Positions 52,492 to 61,060 of a DNA stretch of 64,000 bases are shown one piece after another; position 1 is the stretch's first letter; each line of letters begins with the position of its first letter. A model generated the notes under the pieces. That model was not told where the DNA came from. It was given only the letters and a program-made list of their open reading frames with translations, and did not search any database. The translations under genes were made by a program, and so were the position numbers. The DNA lies in the NCBI GenBank assembly GCA_903936705.1, contig CAIZWN010000068.1:186001-250000 (forward strand), written 5' to 3'. The DNA is from an uncultured Myxococcales bacterium. GTDB taxonomy: Bacteria; Myxococcota_A; UBA9042; DTJE01.

Positions 52492-52510
52492 TGCCCCGGG
52501 GTTCGGGGCA
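52492..52510 (+). other. 7-bp hairpin in the leader of the giant repeat gene
   Basis: TGCCCCG (52492-52498), a 5-nt loop and CGGGGCA (52504-52510), ending a few bases before the GGAGG of the next gene. TTGACA at 52477-52482 just upstream has no matching -10. Confidence 0.4.
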
Positions 52511-52528
52511 ATTCGTCGGAGGCTGGTC

Positions 52529-55500
52529 ATGTCTATGTCTTCTCGCGGTCTGGCGTTGGGACTTTTTGTTGTCGTGGCAGCGGGTTGTGAAGTCGGGGGG
52601 CCGATTGGCGTGGAAGACCTGTCGCTGCTGTGCGACGGCGCGCCTTGTGCCGGGGAATTGTTGCCGGACGGGGGCGGCGGATGTGCGGATGGCTGGCTGG
52701 CGTGCGAGACGGGATGCGTAAATCCGCTGGTGGACCCGTTGCACTGCGGCGGTTGCCTGGCGGTGTGCGCCGGGGGAACCGTGTGCAACATTGGGACGTG
52801 CTGGTCTGCTTGTCATGGCAGCCTCGAGGATTGCGCGGGGAGCTGCGTGAACCTCAGCTCCAATCGTGCGCACTGCGGGGCGTGCGATCAGACATGCAAG
52901 GATTCGGAGGTTTGCTCCAGCGGTTCGTGCGTCGGGTCGTGCCGGGCCACGCAAGTGCAGTGCGACGGAACGTGCGTGAACCTTGCCCAGGACATCCTGA
53001 ATTGTGGCCAGTGCGGCCAGACATGCGGGCAGGGCGAGGTCTGCTCCAGCGGCCAGTGCCAGGATACTTGCCAGCTGGGCCTGGAGCAGTGCGCGGGCAA
53101 TTGCGTAAACCTGCGGGAGGACGTTGAGCATTGCGGAATCTGTCTTGGGGCATGTTCGCCGGGGCAGGTGTGTTCGGGCGGGACGTGTGCGACGACGTGC
53201 CAAGGGGGCCTGGCTAATTGCGATGACGTTTGTGTGAACCTGCTGACGTCCACCGTAAACTGCGGGGCTTGCGGTGGAGTCTGCAGTGCGGGTCAGGTGT
53301 GCTCGAATGGGTTCTGCGCGATTTCGTGTCAGGCGGGCCTGACGGATTGCGACGGGACCTGTGCAAACGTATTGACGGACGCTGCGAACTGCGGCGCATG
53401 CAGGGAAGTTTGCCAGCCGGGCCAGTGGTGCGTTGATGGGGCCTGCAAACTGACTTGCCAGAGCGGGTTGTCGGACTGTCTGGGTGTGTGCGTCAACGTT
53501 CTGACGGACCTTTCGAATTGCGGAGTGTGTGGGACGGGGTGCGAGGCGGGGCAGGTTTGTTCGGACGGTGAGTGTGCGCTTTCGTGCCAGTCGGGCCTGA
53601 CGCCGTGCAGCGGAACGTGCATGAACTTGCGGACAGACTTTGGGAACTGCGGCGCATGCGGGTCGTCGTGCGTATCGGGGATGGTTTGTTCGAACGGGGA
53701 GTGCGCATTGTCGTGCCAGGGAAGCCTGGTGAACTGCGACGGGATCTGCAACAACCTTCTGACGGATCGAAACGATTGTGGTGGGTGCGATTTGGCGTGC
53801 CCGGACGGGCAGGTGTGCAGCATGGGGGAATGTGCTCTGTCTTGCCAGGTTGGGCTTACGGATTGCGACGGTACGTGTACGAACCTGCTGACCGAGCCCG
53901 CACACTGCGGGACGTGTGATACGGACTGCGTGCCGGGGATGCGTTGCAGCCAGGGCGAGTGCGTGCTGTCGTGTCCATCGACGCTGGCCCAGTGCGACGA
54001 GACATGCGTGGATCTGAACTCGGACCGTGCACATTGCGGGGCGTGCGGATTTTCCTGCAACGCCGGGCAGGTGTGCTCGGACGGGAGTTGCCGACTGTCG
54101 TGCCAGATCGGCCTTACCGAGTGTGATGGGACGTGTGTTGATGCAACGACGGACAGACGTAACTGCGATGGCTGCGGGCTGATGTGCCCGTCTGGTCAAG
54201 TTTGTTCGGGGGCGTCGTGCCTGTTGTCGTGCCAGGACGGCCTGACCGATTGCGATGGGACGTGCGCGGACCTGCAGACCAGCCGGACCAGTTGCGGGAG
54301 CTGCGGGGTGACGTGCTCGATCGGGATGATGTGCTCGGGCGGAACGTGCGCACTGGCGTGCCAGGACGGGCTGGTGGACTGCACGGGGAAGTGCCGTGAC
54401 TTGAAGGTCGATACCGCGAACTGCGGGGCCTGCGAGCATCCGTGCGTGTCGGGAAGCCGGTGCGAGGGGGGGGAGTGCCTGCTGTCGTGCCAAAGCGGAC
54501 TGAACGATTGCGACGGGACCTGCGTAAACCGTGCGACCGACGTGGCACATTGCGGGGCGTGCGGGAACGCGTGCGTAGCTGGGCAGGTGTGCTCGGGCGG
54601 CCGGTGCGCGCTGACGTGCCAGGACGGGCTGACGGAGTGCAACGATGTGTGCGTGAACCTGCAAACGGACCCTGCGCACTGCGGGGCGTGCGACGATGCC
54701 GCGTGCCCGGCAGGCAAGGTGTGTTCGGGCGGCGAATGCGCGTTGACGTGCCAGCAGGGGCTGACCGACTGCGAGGGGACGTGCGTGAACCTGAAGACGG
54801 ATCCCTTCCATTGCGGAATCTGCCAGTTGATGTGCCTTGAAGGGTACGTGTGTTCGGGCGGCGAGTGTGGTCTGTCGTGCCAGGCCAGCCTGACGGACTG
54901 CGGCGGTACCTGCGCGAACCTTCGGTCAGACAACCTCCACTGCGGGGATTGTGGCACGTCATGCCCGTCGGGCACGGTTTGCACGGGCAGCCAGTGCGCG
55001 TTGGACTGCCAGCCTGGCGAACTTACATGCAACGGTGTGTGCGTGGACCCGCTGTCGGACAACCTGAACTGCGGGCTGTGCGAAAACACGTGCCCGTCGG
55101 GCGAGGTTTGCTCGAATGGGACGTGCCTGCTGACGTGCCAGACCGAGTTGACGGAATGCGGCGAGACGTGCACGAACCTGAAGACTGACCGTGAGCATTG
55201 CGGTGCTTGTGAGACTTCCTGCCTGGATGGGCGGGTGTGCAGCAACGGCACATGCATGCTGTCGTGCCAGGAAGGCCTTTCGACTTGCAACGACACTTGC
55301 GTGAATCGGCTCAGCGACAACGCGCACTGTGGCACCTGTGGCACGGTCTGTCCGTCCTGGGCGCGGTGCTCGAATGGTGCGTGTTTGCGGTCTTGCCAGC
55401 CCTCGCTGACCGATTGCGACGGCCTGTGCGTGAATCATCTGACTGACAACTTGAACTGCGGTACATGCGGGACGGTTTGTCCCGCGGGACAGGCGTGTTC

Positions 55501-57898
55501 GAACGGCGCCTGTGCCCTGACATGCCAGGCCAGCCTGACGGATTGTGGAGGCACCTGCGTGAACTTCATTGCCGACATCGCCCATTGCGGCGGCTGCGGT
55601 CTCGTTTGCCCCGCAGGCGACGTCTGCACGGACGGGAAGTGTTTGTTAAGCTGCCAGGATGGCCTGACGGACTGCCTGGGGACGTGCGTGAACAGGCAGA
55701 TTGACAAGGCGAACTGCGGCGTGTGCGGCAACGCCTGCCAGGCAGGCAATGTGTGCGTGGGCGGTGAGTGCTTGCTGACCTGCCAGGCCAGCCTCACGGA
55801 CTGCGGCGGCACCTGCGTGAACCGGTTGACGGACAACGCAAACTGCGGTGCGTGCGGCAAGGTTTGCGCTGGTGGGCATGCGTGTGTGAACGGAACGTGT
55901 TCGCTGACCTGCCAGACTGGCCTGACGGACTGTGGCGATACCTGTGTGAACTGGCTGACGGACAACATGCACTGCGGTTCGTGCGGCGCGGCTTGCATAG
56001 CTGGCACGGCCTGCGTGGGCGGCACCTGCGCCTTGACATGCCAGGAAGGCCTGTCTGCCTGCGACGGTACGTGCGTGAACAAGCTGACGGACAACGCCAA
56101 CTGCGGCGCGTGCGGCACTACTTGCGTCGCTGGCAAGACCTGCGTGAACGGTACCTGCTCGCTGACGTGCCAAAGCGGGCTGTCGATCTGCTACCGCAAC
56201 TGCACGGTCAACATCGGCCCCACCCAGTGCGGTACGTGTGTGAACAAACAGACCGACAATGCCAACTGCGGCGCCTGCGGTACCGTGTGTGGTGCTGGCC
56301 AGGTCTGTGCGGGCGGTATTTGCGGCGCCACCTGCGAATCCCCGCTGATCGCATGCGATAACCGCTGCGTGGACCCGCGGTACGACCCGACGAACTGCGG
56401 TGCGTGCGGGACCCAGTGCAACAGTGCACCCCACGCCTGGTCAGCCTGCACGTCATCAACGTGCGGCAACTTCTGCCAGTCGCCCTACCTCGAGTGCAAT
56501 ACCCTGGACGCAGACGGGTGCGAAATCGATGGTGACACGAATCTTTCGAATTGCGGCGCGTGCGGGACCGTCTGTCCAACCCGCGCGAATTCCAGCCCGA
56601 CGTGCGCCAGCGGAGCCTGCGGGATCAGTTGCACCGGAGCCTTCCGCAACTGCGATGCGAACAGCGTGAACGGCTGCGAGGTGAACTCGGCCATCGACCT
56701 GTCCAATTGCGGATCGTGCAGCAACGCCTGCCCAGCGCGGACCAATGCCACGACGACGTGCGCGGTTGGTGCATGCGGATTCACATGCAACGGGGCCTAC
56801 CGGGACTGCAACGCCCTGGCGATCGACGGGTGCGAAATCAACACGGTCACCGATTCCGCGAACTGCGCTGCGTGCGGCACGGCCTGTGCGGTGCGTGCGA
56901 ACTCCACGCCCGTGTGCTCGGGTTCGTCTTGCGGCTTCACGTGCAGCGGTACATTCAAGGACTGCAATGGCGTTGCCAGCGACGGGTGCGAAATCGACTC
57001 GGCCAGCAGCGCCGACAACTGCAGCGCCTGCGGAACCGTCTGCCCGGCCCGGGCCAATGCAACAACCTTCTGCAGTGGCAGCGCCTGCGGTTTCACTTGC
57101 AGTGGCAACTATAAGGACTGCAACAGCAATGCGGCAGACGGGTGCGAGATCAACACGCAGACGAACGTCAGCAATTGCGGCGTATGCGGCCTGGCGTGCC
57201 CGGCCCGCGCGAATGCCACGAGTACCTGCACCAGCGGCACCTGCGGGTACACGTGCGATGCGAACTACCTGGATTGCAACGGTTCCGCCGCCGATGGGTG
57301 CGAAGTCTACAAGTTGAACGACGTCAACAACTGCGGCACGTGCGGCAACGTGTGCCCCGGCGCCAGTAACGCGTCAAAATACTGTTCCAGCGGTAGTTGT
57401 GGGTACACCTGCAACGGCAACTACGGCGACTGCTACAGCGGTGCGGCGGACGGCTGTGAGACGTACCTTGTGGACAACAACTCCAACTGCGGTTCGTGCG
57501 GGAACGCCTGCAGCGGCGGCAACACCTGCTCGGGCACCAGTTGCGTGTCGGGGGCTCCCGGGCCGTGCAACCCGTTCAACTCGGGCAGTACCTACGCCAG
57601 CGCCTGGGGCTGGTACTGGGCCACGATCGACTGCGCGGGCGTCAACGACTCCAACATCGGGTGCACCACCGAATACTGGCAGTTGCCCTCTGGCTGGAGC
57701 GTGGCGCCGGACGACGGGTACACCCAGTATATGATTGCCAACCACCGCTGGGGCACGCACGTGGGGGTCACGTCGAACGGGAACTCCTACGGCACGCAGA
57801 ACTTCAGCGGCGGCTTCTGGAACCCGAACATGCTCAGTGGTAACGGGTGGGGGTACAAGGCGAACTCCTGCAGCCTTCGCGTGATGATTCGGAGATGA
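52529..57898 (+). CDS. Giant Cys-rich repeat lipoprotein (Stig1-like modules)
   Basis: 1789 residues. The ATG at 52529 follows GGAGG. Lipobox VVAAGC (Cys 20). Residues 52-1315 contain 29 modules, nearly all exactly 43 residues, each with eight Cys at positions 1, 8, 12, 22, 25, 29, 35 and 40; consensus CQxGLTDCDGTCVNLxTD. Residues 1316-1672 are seven modules of 52 residues (the last is 45) with GCE at positions 15-17 and RANA/RTNA near 37. Residues 1673-1789 are a different aromatic-rich domain (WGWYWATIDC, NHRWGTHVGV, SGGFWNPNM). Modules recall plant Stig1 and many Myxococcota surface proteins. Every Cys is probably disulfide-bonded. Likely a long rigid surface fibre; ligand unknown. Confidence 0.88.
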   Translation: MSMSSRGLALGLFVVVAAGCEVGGPIGVEDLSLLCDGAPCAGELLPDGGGGCADGWLACETGCVNPLVDPLHCGGCLAVCAGGTVCNIGTCWSACHGSLEDCAGSCVNLSSNRAHCGACDQTCKDSEVCSSGSCVGSCRATQVQCDGTCVNLAQDILNCGQCGQTCGQGEVCSSGQCQDTCQLGLEQCAGNCVNLREDVEHCGICLGACSPGQVCSGGTCATTCQGGLANCDDVCVNLLTSTVNCGACGGVCSAGQVCSNGFCAISCQAGLTDCDGTCANVLTDAANCGACREVCQPGQWCVDGACKLTCQSGLSDCLGVCVNVLTDLSNCGVCGTGCEAGQVCSDGECALSCQSGLTPCSGTCMNLRTDFGNCGACGSSCVSGMVCSNGECALSCQGSLVNCDGICNNLLTDRNDCGGCDLACPDGQVCSMGECALSCQVGLTDCDGTCTNLLTEPAHCGTCDTDCVPGMRCSQGECVLSCPSTLAQCDETCVDLNSDRAHCGACGFSCNAGQVCSDGSCRLSCQIGLTECDGTCVDATTDRRNCDGCGLMCPSGQVCSGASCLLSCQDGLTDCDGTCADLQTSRTSCGSCGVTCSIGMMCSGGTCALACQDGLVDCTGKCRDLKVDTANCGACEHPCVSGSRCEGGECLLSCQSGLNDCDGTCVNRATDVAHCGACGNACVAGQVCSGGRCALTCQDGLTECNDVCVNLQTDPAHCGACDDAACPAGKVCSGGECALTCQQGLTDCEGTCVNLKTDPFHCGICQLMCLEGYVCSGGECGLSCQASLTDCGGTCANLRSDNLHCGDCGTSCPSGTVCTGSQCALDCQPGELTCNGVCVDPLSDNLNCGLCENTCPSGEVCSNGTCLLTCQTELTECGETCTNLKTDREHCGACETSCLDGRVCSNGTCMLSCQEGLSTCNDTCVNRLSDNAHCGTCGTVCPSWARCSNGACLRSCQPSLTDCDGLCVNHLTDNLNCGTCGTVCPAGQACSNGACALTCQASLTDCGGTCVNFIADIAHCGGCGLVCPAGDVCTDGKCLLSCQDGLTDCLGTCVNRQIDKANCGVCGNACQAGNVCVGGECLLTCQASLTDCGGTCVNRLTDNANCGACGKVCAGGHACVNGTCSLTCQTGLTDCGDTCVNWLTDNMHCGSCGAACIAGTACVGGTCALTCQEGLSACDGTCVNKLTDNANCGACGTTCVAGKTCVNGTCSLTCQSGLSICYRNCTVNIGPTQCGTCVNKQTDNANCGACGTVCGAGQVCAGGICGATCESPLIACDNRCVDPRYDPTNCGACGTQCNSAPHAWSACTSSTCGNFCQSPYLECNTLDADGCEIDGDTNLSNCGACGTVCPTRANSSPTCASGACGISCTGAFRNCDANSVNGCEVNSAIDLSNCGSCSNACPARTNATTTCAVGACGFTCNGAYRDCNALAIDGCEINTVTDSANCAACGTACAVRANSTPVCSGSSCGFTCSGTFKDCNGVASDGCEIDSASSADNCSACGTVCPARANATTFCSGSACGFTCSGNYKDCNSNAADGCEINTQTNVSNCGVCGLACPARANATSTCTSGTCGYTCDANYLDCNGSAADGCEVYKLNDVNNCGTCGNVCPGASNASKYCSSGSCGYTCNGNYGDCYSGAADGCETYLVDNNSNCGSCGNACSGGNTCSGTSCVSGAPGPCNPFNSGSTYASAWGWYWATIDCAGVNDSNIGCTTEYWQLPSGWSVAPDDGYTQYMIANHRWGTHVGVTSNGNSYGTQNFSGGFWNPNMLSGNGWGYKANSCSLRVMIRR
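52682..56473 (+). repeat. 129-bp tandem coding repeats, 29 units
   Basis: Starting at 52682, 26 of the first 27 units are exactly 129 bp (43 codons); unit 16 has one extra codon, and units 28 and 29 are 165 and 141 bp. DNA identity is moderate. Gly codons are mainly GGG in the first half and GGC in the second. The period is a multiple of three, which also opens long meaningless frames on the other strand. Confidence 0.92.
56474..57544 (+). repeat. 156-bp tandem coding repeats, seven units
   Basis: Six units of 156 bp (52 codons) starting at 56474, then a shortened seventh of 135 bp. The eight Cys lie at positions 1, 8, 16, 27, 30, 34, 44 and 49 of each unit. The Cys count is the same as in the 129-bp class but the spacing differs, so this is a second, related module type. 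Confidence 0.92.
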
Positions 57899-57968
57899 AC
57901 CTCCAACTTCATGCCGAACTCCATGCGACTGCCAGTACCTCATCAGATTCCGGGTAACGGAAGAGGTT

Positions 57969-58419
57969 TCAAACGTCGTGCGAAAAAGGTCCTCGGTCGC
58001 CCTTTTCGTGGTATCCCGCCAGCCGATAGTTGGTGCCACGGCCTCCCGACTCGTTGCGCACGATCACTCCCTTGTCCAGAAGGTCCGCCAGATCTCGCTG
58101 GGCCGTTGCCGGGCTTACCCCCGCAAGGTGCGCCACCTTCCTGGTGGTCAGTCCGCCCTTGAAACCTCCCGGTTCCTCCTCTAGAACGCGGCGCAACACC
58201 CTCAGTTGCCTCTGGTTCAGGACATGCCCCGACAGGGATTGCCAGAACCGGCCCTGAGCCAAGGCCAGGTCAATCTGCCGTTCGGACCTTGCCACAGCAC
58301 CCGTCAGGCATTTCAGGAACCAATCCAGCCACCCGGTCAGGTCGCAAGTGTCTTTCTGCGCCTGCTGCAGGGCCAGGTAATAGGCATCGCGGTTGAATGG
58401 GGTCCGCTGTGCCGTGATC
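57969..58419 (-). pseudogene. C-terminal remnant of a Fic-family gene
   Basis: The minus-strand frame is open from the stop of the upstream lipoprotein gene (58420) to the stop at 57969, about 150 codons, without a credible start. The first part reads DAYYLALQQAQK, then DLTGWLDWFLKCL, and the end has LNQRQLRVLRRVLE, VAHLAGVSPATAQRDLADLL and ESGGRGTNYRL. This order matches the region after the Fic core in Fic/DUF4172 proteins: linker, then a C-terminal winged helix. The catalytic HPFxxGNGR motif and everything N-terminal are missing. A GTG at 58295 could start a 108-residue winged-helix protein, so partial use is possible. Confidence 0.6.
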
Positions 58420-59862
58420 CTACTTGGGGATCAGTGGATGGCCCTTGATGCCTACGTCTATCGCGACTACTCCTCGCTGTTCGGGATCGACAAGGACCGG
58501 GATCGCGATCAACGCCATGTATAGTTTTTGTTCCCCGAAGGCGGTCGGCCCGAACGCCGCGTTCGCCATGGCCTTGTCGGTCGTTGACAGGAATCGGCGC
58601 AGCTCGCCACCCCCGGCAGGCAGGATCCACACGGCGCTTTCAACCAATCCCAAACTGGTATCGACCTGATCGACCATCATGTACAGGTTGCCTTCGGCGT
58701 CGAATGTGACGCCATCGGCATAGCTGGCGAATCCTGGCGCCACGTCGGTCCGCTCCCCAAGCGTGCCGTCGGAACCAAGCGCGAACTTGTACAGCCCCCC
58801 GTTCCTGGCCGACATGTCCGACCCGTCCATGCACAGCAACGCAGTGTTCTCGGTGGTGACCCACAGTGCCGTGCCCGACGGGTCAACCGCTACGCCGTTC
58901 GCGCCGCCTTCACTTGCCGCATCGAAACCGGCCTCGGACACCAACGTTCCGTCGGCGCGAAAAACCAGCACCTTGCCCAGGCAACTGTCTGCCATCACGA
59001 TCAAGCCGCCGGCGGCCGTGGTCAGGTCGTTGGGGTACTTCAGTTCGATCGCCGGAGTACCAATTTGCACCGTGGTCACGTTCCCGGCGGGGTCGATGCG
59101 CCGCGCCGCCTTGCCGTTGGCATCGGCGACCCACAGATTTGCGTCCGTGTCATAGGCGATTCCAAGCGGCCAGCCAACCGTGTCGCCGGTCAAGGCCATG
59201 GTCGTGACATCGCCCTTCGAATCAACCTCCAGCAACCCTCCCGGTACGCCCAGGATCATTCGCGTACCGTCGGGGCTGAAGGCCAGGTCCTCGGTCGATC
59301 CCTCGATTGCCTGCGAGGCAAGAAATCCGGCGACGTTGCCGAATACCGCCGGGGCCAGAGGTGTGTCCAGCACCCCGTCAAGGGTGGCGGTCGCCAGCAC
59401 TCCGTTCCAGTCCAGCGAAACCGTTTGTCGCACCGGAGCCGGTCCCAGAGTCCACTGGAACGTGGCCAGCCCGTCGACCCCGGTAGTCGCGGTTGCAACG
59501 GGCAGCTGGCCCCCGCCGCGTGTCACCAAGGCATTGATGGTCGCGCCCTGGATCGATTGATTCGCGTCGTCCCGTGCCCTTACCGTCAGCGTCAGAAGGG
59601 ACCCGGACTTTGCCGATTCCGGAAGTTCCTCGATTGCCAGCGATCGTTCAGAAGCCGGGATCTCCTGCTGGAAGTCGGGTGCCTGGTCCTGCGCCTCGGT
59701 CGGCGCATCTCCCGGAAGATCGCCTGGGACTTCGCCCGCGACTTCGCCCGGAACATCTGCGCCGATGTCGATACCGGCATCCAGGTCTTCCTTCTCCCCG
59801 CCGCACCCGGCCAGGCAGGCCAGTGCCAGCGCGGTCACGATTCGTCCAGGTGTGTTCAGCAT
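58420..59862 (-). CDS. Lipoprotein with SMP-30/NHL-like beta-propeller
   Basis: 480 residues from the ATG at 59862 (GGAGG ten bases before); the upstream frame to 60186 runs through the direct repeats and is not a leader. Lipobox LAGC (Cys near residue 17). Residues 22-60 are an acidic Asp/Gly/Pro/Glu stalk (DIGADVPGEVAGEVPGD). Residues 75-165 look like an immunoglobulin-like (Big-type) domain (LTLTVRARDDANQSIQGATI). Residues 175-480 contain propeller blades with GWPLGIAYDTDANLWVADANG, YPNDLTTAAGGLIVMADS, GGANGVAVDPSGTALWVT and YADGVTFDAEGNLYMMVD. The Asn/Asp of such blades binds Ca in SMP-30 lactonases. Substrate unknown. Confidence 0.78.
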   Translation of the reverse strand: MLNTPGRIVTALALACLAGCGGEKEDLDAGIDIGADVPGEVAGEVPGDLPGDAPTEAQDQAPDFQQEIPASERSLAIEELPESAKSGSLLTLTVRARDDANQSIQGATINALVTRGGGQLPVATATTGVDGLATFQWTLGPAPVRQTVSLDWNGVLATATLDGVLDTPLAPAVFGNVAGFLASQAIEGSTEDLAFSPDGTRMILGVPGGLLEVDSKGDVTTMALTGDTVGWPLGIAYDTDANLWVADANGKAARRIDPAGNVTTVQIGTPAIELKYPNDLTTAAGGLIVMADSCLGKVLVFRADGTLVSEAGFDAASEGGANGVAVDPSGTALWVTTENTALLCMDGSDMSARNGGLYKFALGSDGTLGERTDVAPGFASYADGVTFDAEGNLYMMVDQVDTSLGLVESAVWILPAGGGELRRFLSTTDKAMANAAFGPTAFGEQKLYMALIAIPVLVDPEQRGVVAIDVGIKGHPLIPK

Positions 59863-59971
59863 GTCGTCTCGTCCTCCGCTGGTGTGCGGACGGGTCACGC
59901 CTTGATCGCGACTGGACCCGGCTCGCATTCTTTCGGGAACTGTGGCAGAGACGTCGTTGGGTGTCGAGGGG

Positions 59972-60061
59972 GTAATCGCCGCGCGGGGCAGGCGTACGGG
60001 AACAGAATGGACGCCTGATGGCATGTGGTTTGCGTAATCGCCGCGCGGGGCAGGCGTACGG
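59972..60061. repeat. 28-bp direct repeat pair with 34-bp spacer
   Basis: Two identical 28-bp copies, at 59972-59999 and 60034-60061, each starting GTAATCGCC and ending GGCGTACGG, flank a 34-bp unique sequence. The size is like a CRISPR unit, but there are only two copies, no degenerate third copy on either side and no cas gene nearby. The internal CGCC...GGCG gives a short stem. More likely a small dispersed repeat. Confidence 0.6.
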
Positions 60062-60131
60062 CCCGATCGTCGCGAAAGGCTTTTGCCGACTGCCCTTGGT
60101 TGTCTGCCGTCTGCCGGCGCATGGAGTTTGA

Positions 60132-61010
60132 ATGAACCGGACCGCCCTGTTTCACCGCAGCGAACTCCTGGTGGGTCGCGCCGCAATGGAACGCATGCAG
60201 CAGACGCGTGTCATCCTTTTTGGCATTGGAGGGGTCGGCAGCTGGACCGCCGAGGCGCTGATCCGCAGCGGAATCGGCCACCTCACCATCGTCGATTCGG
60301 ACTGCGTATGCATCACTAACGCGAACCGCCAGTTGCAGGCAATACCGGCGAACGTGGGCCGGGTCAAGGTCGATGAACTGGCCGTCAGGCTGCGCGGCAT
60401 CAACCCCGATGCCGTGATAGTGGCTCGTCGCGAGTTGTATGACGCCACGACGAAGGACACTTTCGAGCTGGAGTCCTACGATTACGTGCTGGACGCCATC
60501 GACTCGCTTAGTTCCAAGCTGGGCCTGATCATCCAGGCACTGGAACGCAAGGTGACCCTGTTTTCGACGATGGGGGCGTCCGGCAAGCTGGATCCAACCC
60601 GCGTCCGAATAGGGTCGATATGGGAATCAACCGGCTGCCCGCTGGCACGTCGCATCCGAAAACGCCTGCGCCACCACGACATAACGGCCGACTTCAAGGC
60701 GGTCTACAGCGACGAGGTCCTGTTGAATCAGGGCCCCCAGGCCGCCTGCGGAACCGGCGCCTGTTTCTGCCCGCAATTCGTAGATGACGGTTCCGGCGCG
60801 CAGGAAGAAGCCCACGAATGGTGCAGCAGCAAGGCATTCATCAACGGCTCGATGGTGCACGTCACAGCGACATTCGGAATGTGCCTAGCCAGCCTGGTAG
60901 TCAACGACGTGATCGCCGCAGCCGGTGCCATGCCGATTGAAAAAGGCATCCAGATGCCTGCCGGGTTGGCTGTTGATTCGCCTTCCGACGACGATGATTT
61001 GGACAAGTGA
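60132..61010 (+). CDS. tcdA: tRNA threonylcarbamoyladenosine dehydratase TcdA
   Basis: 292 residues. The ATG at 60132 has GGAG six bases upstream. E1-like ThiF/MoeB fold: the nucleotide loop GIGGVGSWTAEALIRSG (from residue 31) and VDSDCVCITNANRQLQA are the family's ATP site; LDAIDSLSSKLGLI follows. The C-terminal part (CSSKAFINGSMVHVTATFG) is typical of TcdA/CsdL rather than MoeB or ThiF. The enzyme uses ATP to cyclise t6A37 of tRNA to cyclic t6A. It complements the TsaC part of the HAD-TsaC fusion, which makes the t6A precursor. The last residues are acidic (SPSDDDDLDK). It stands alone. Confidence 0.93.
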   Translation: MNRTALFHRSELLVGRAAMERMQQTRVILFGIGGVGSWTAEALIRSGIGHLTIVDSDCVCITNANRQLQAIPANVGRVKVDELAVRLRGINPDAVIVARRELYDATTKDTFELESYDYVLDAIDSLSSKLGLIIQALERKVTLFSTMGASGKLDPTRVRIGSIWESTGCPLARRIRKRLRHHDITADFKAVYSDEVLLNQGPQAACGTGACFCPQFVDDGSGAQEEAHEWCSSKAFINGSMVHVTATFGMCLASLVVNDVIAAAGAMPIEKGIQMPAGLAVDSPSDDDDLDK

Positions 61011-61060
61011 GTTTCGGGGTTAGTTTGTGTTTCGGGATCCTAGGATCGGCACGATCGACG

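Noticed and set aside
52421-54811. A 796-codon open frame on the minus strand opposite the giant repeat gene
   Set aside because: The 129-bp period is a multiple of three, so a stop-free antisense frame in one unit is stop-free in all. Its product is an Arg/Ala/His-rich string without any domain; similar frames at 54196-55344 and 55435-56136 have the same cause.
59972-60061. A CRISPR array
   Set aside because: Two repeats only, no cas gene in the window, no leader or degenerate end repeat.
58420-60186. The longer reading of the beta-propeller lipoprotein starting near 60186
   Set aside because: The extra 108 codons run through both 28-bp repeats, have no leader features and overlap tcdA; the ATG at 59862 gives a signal peptide and lipobox.
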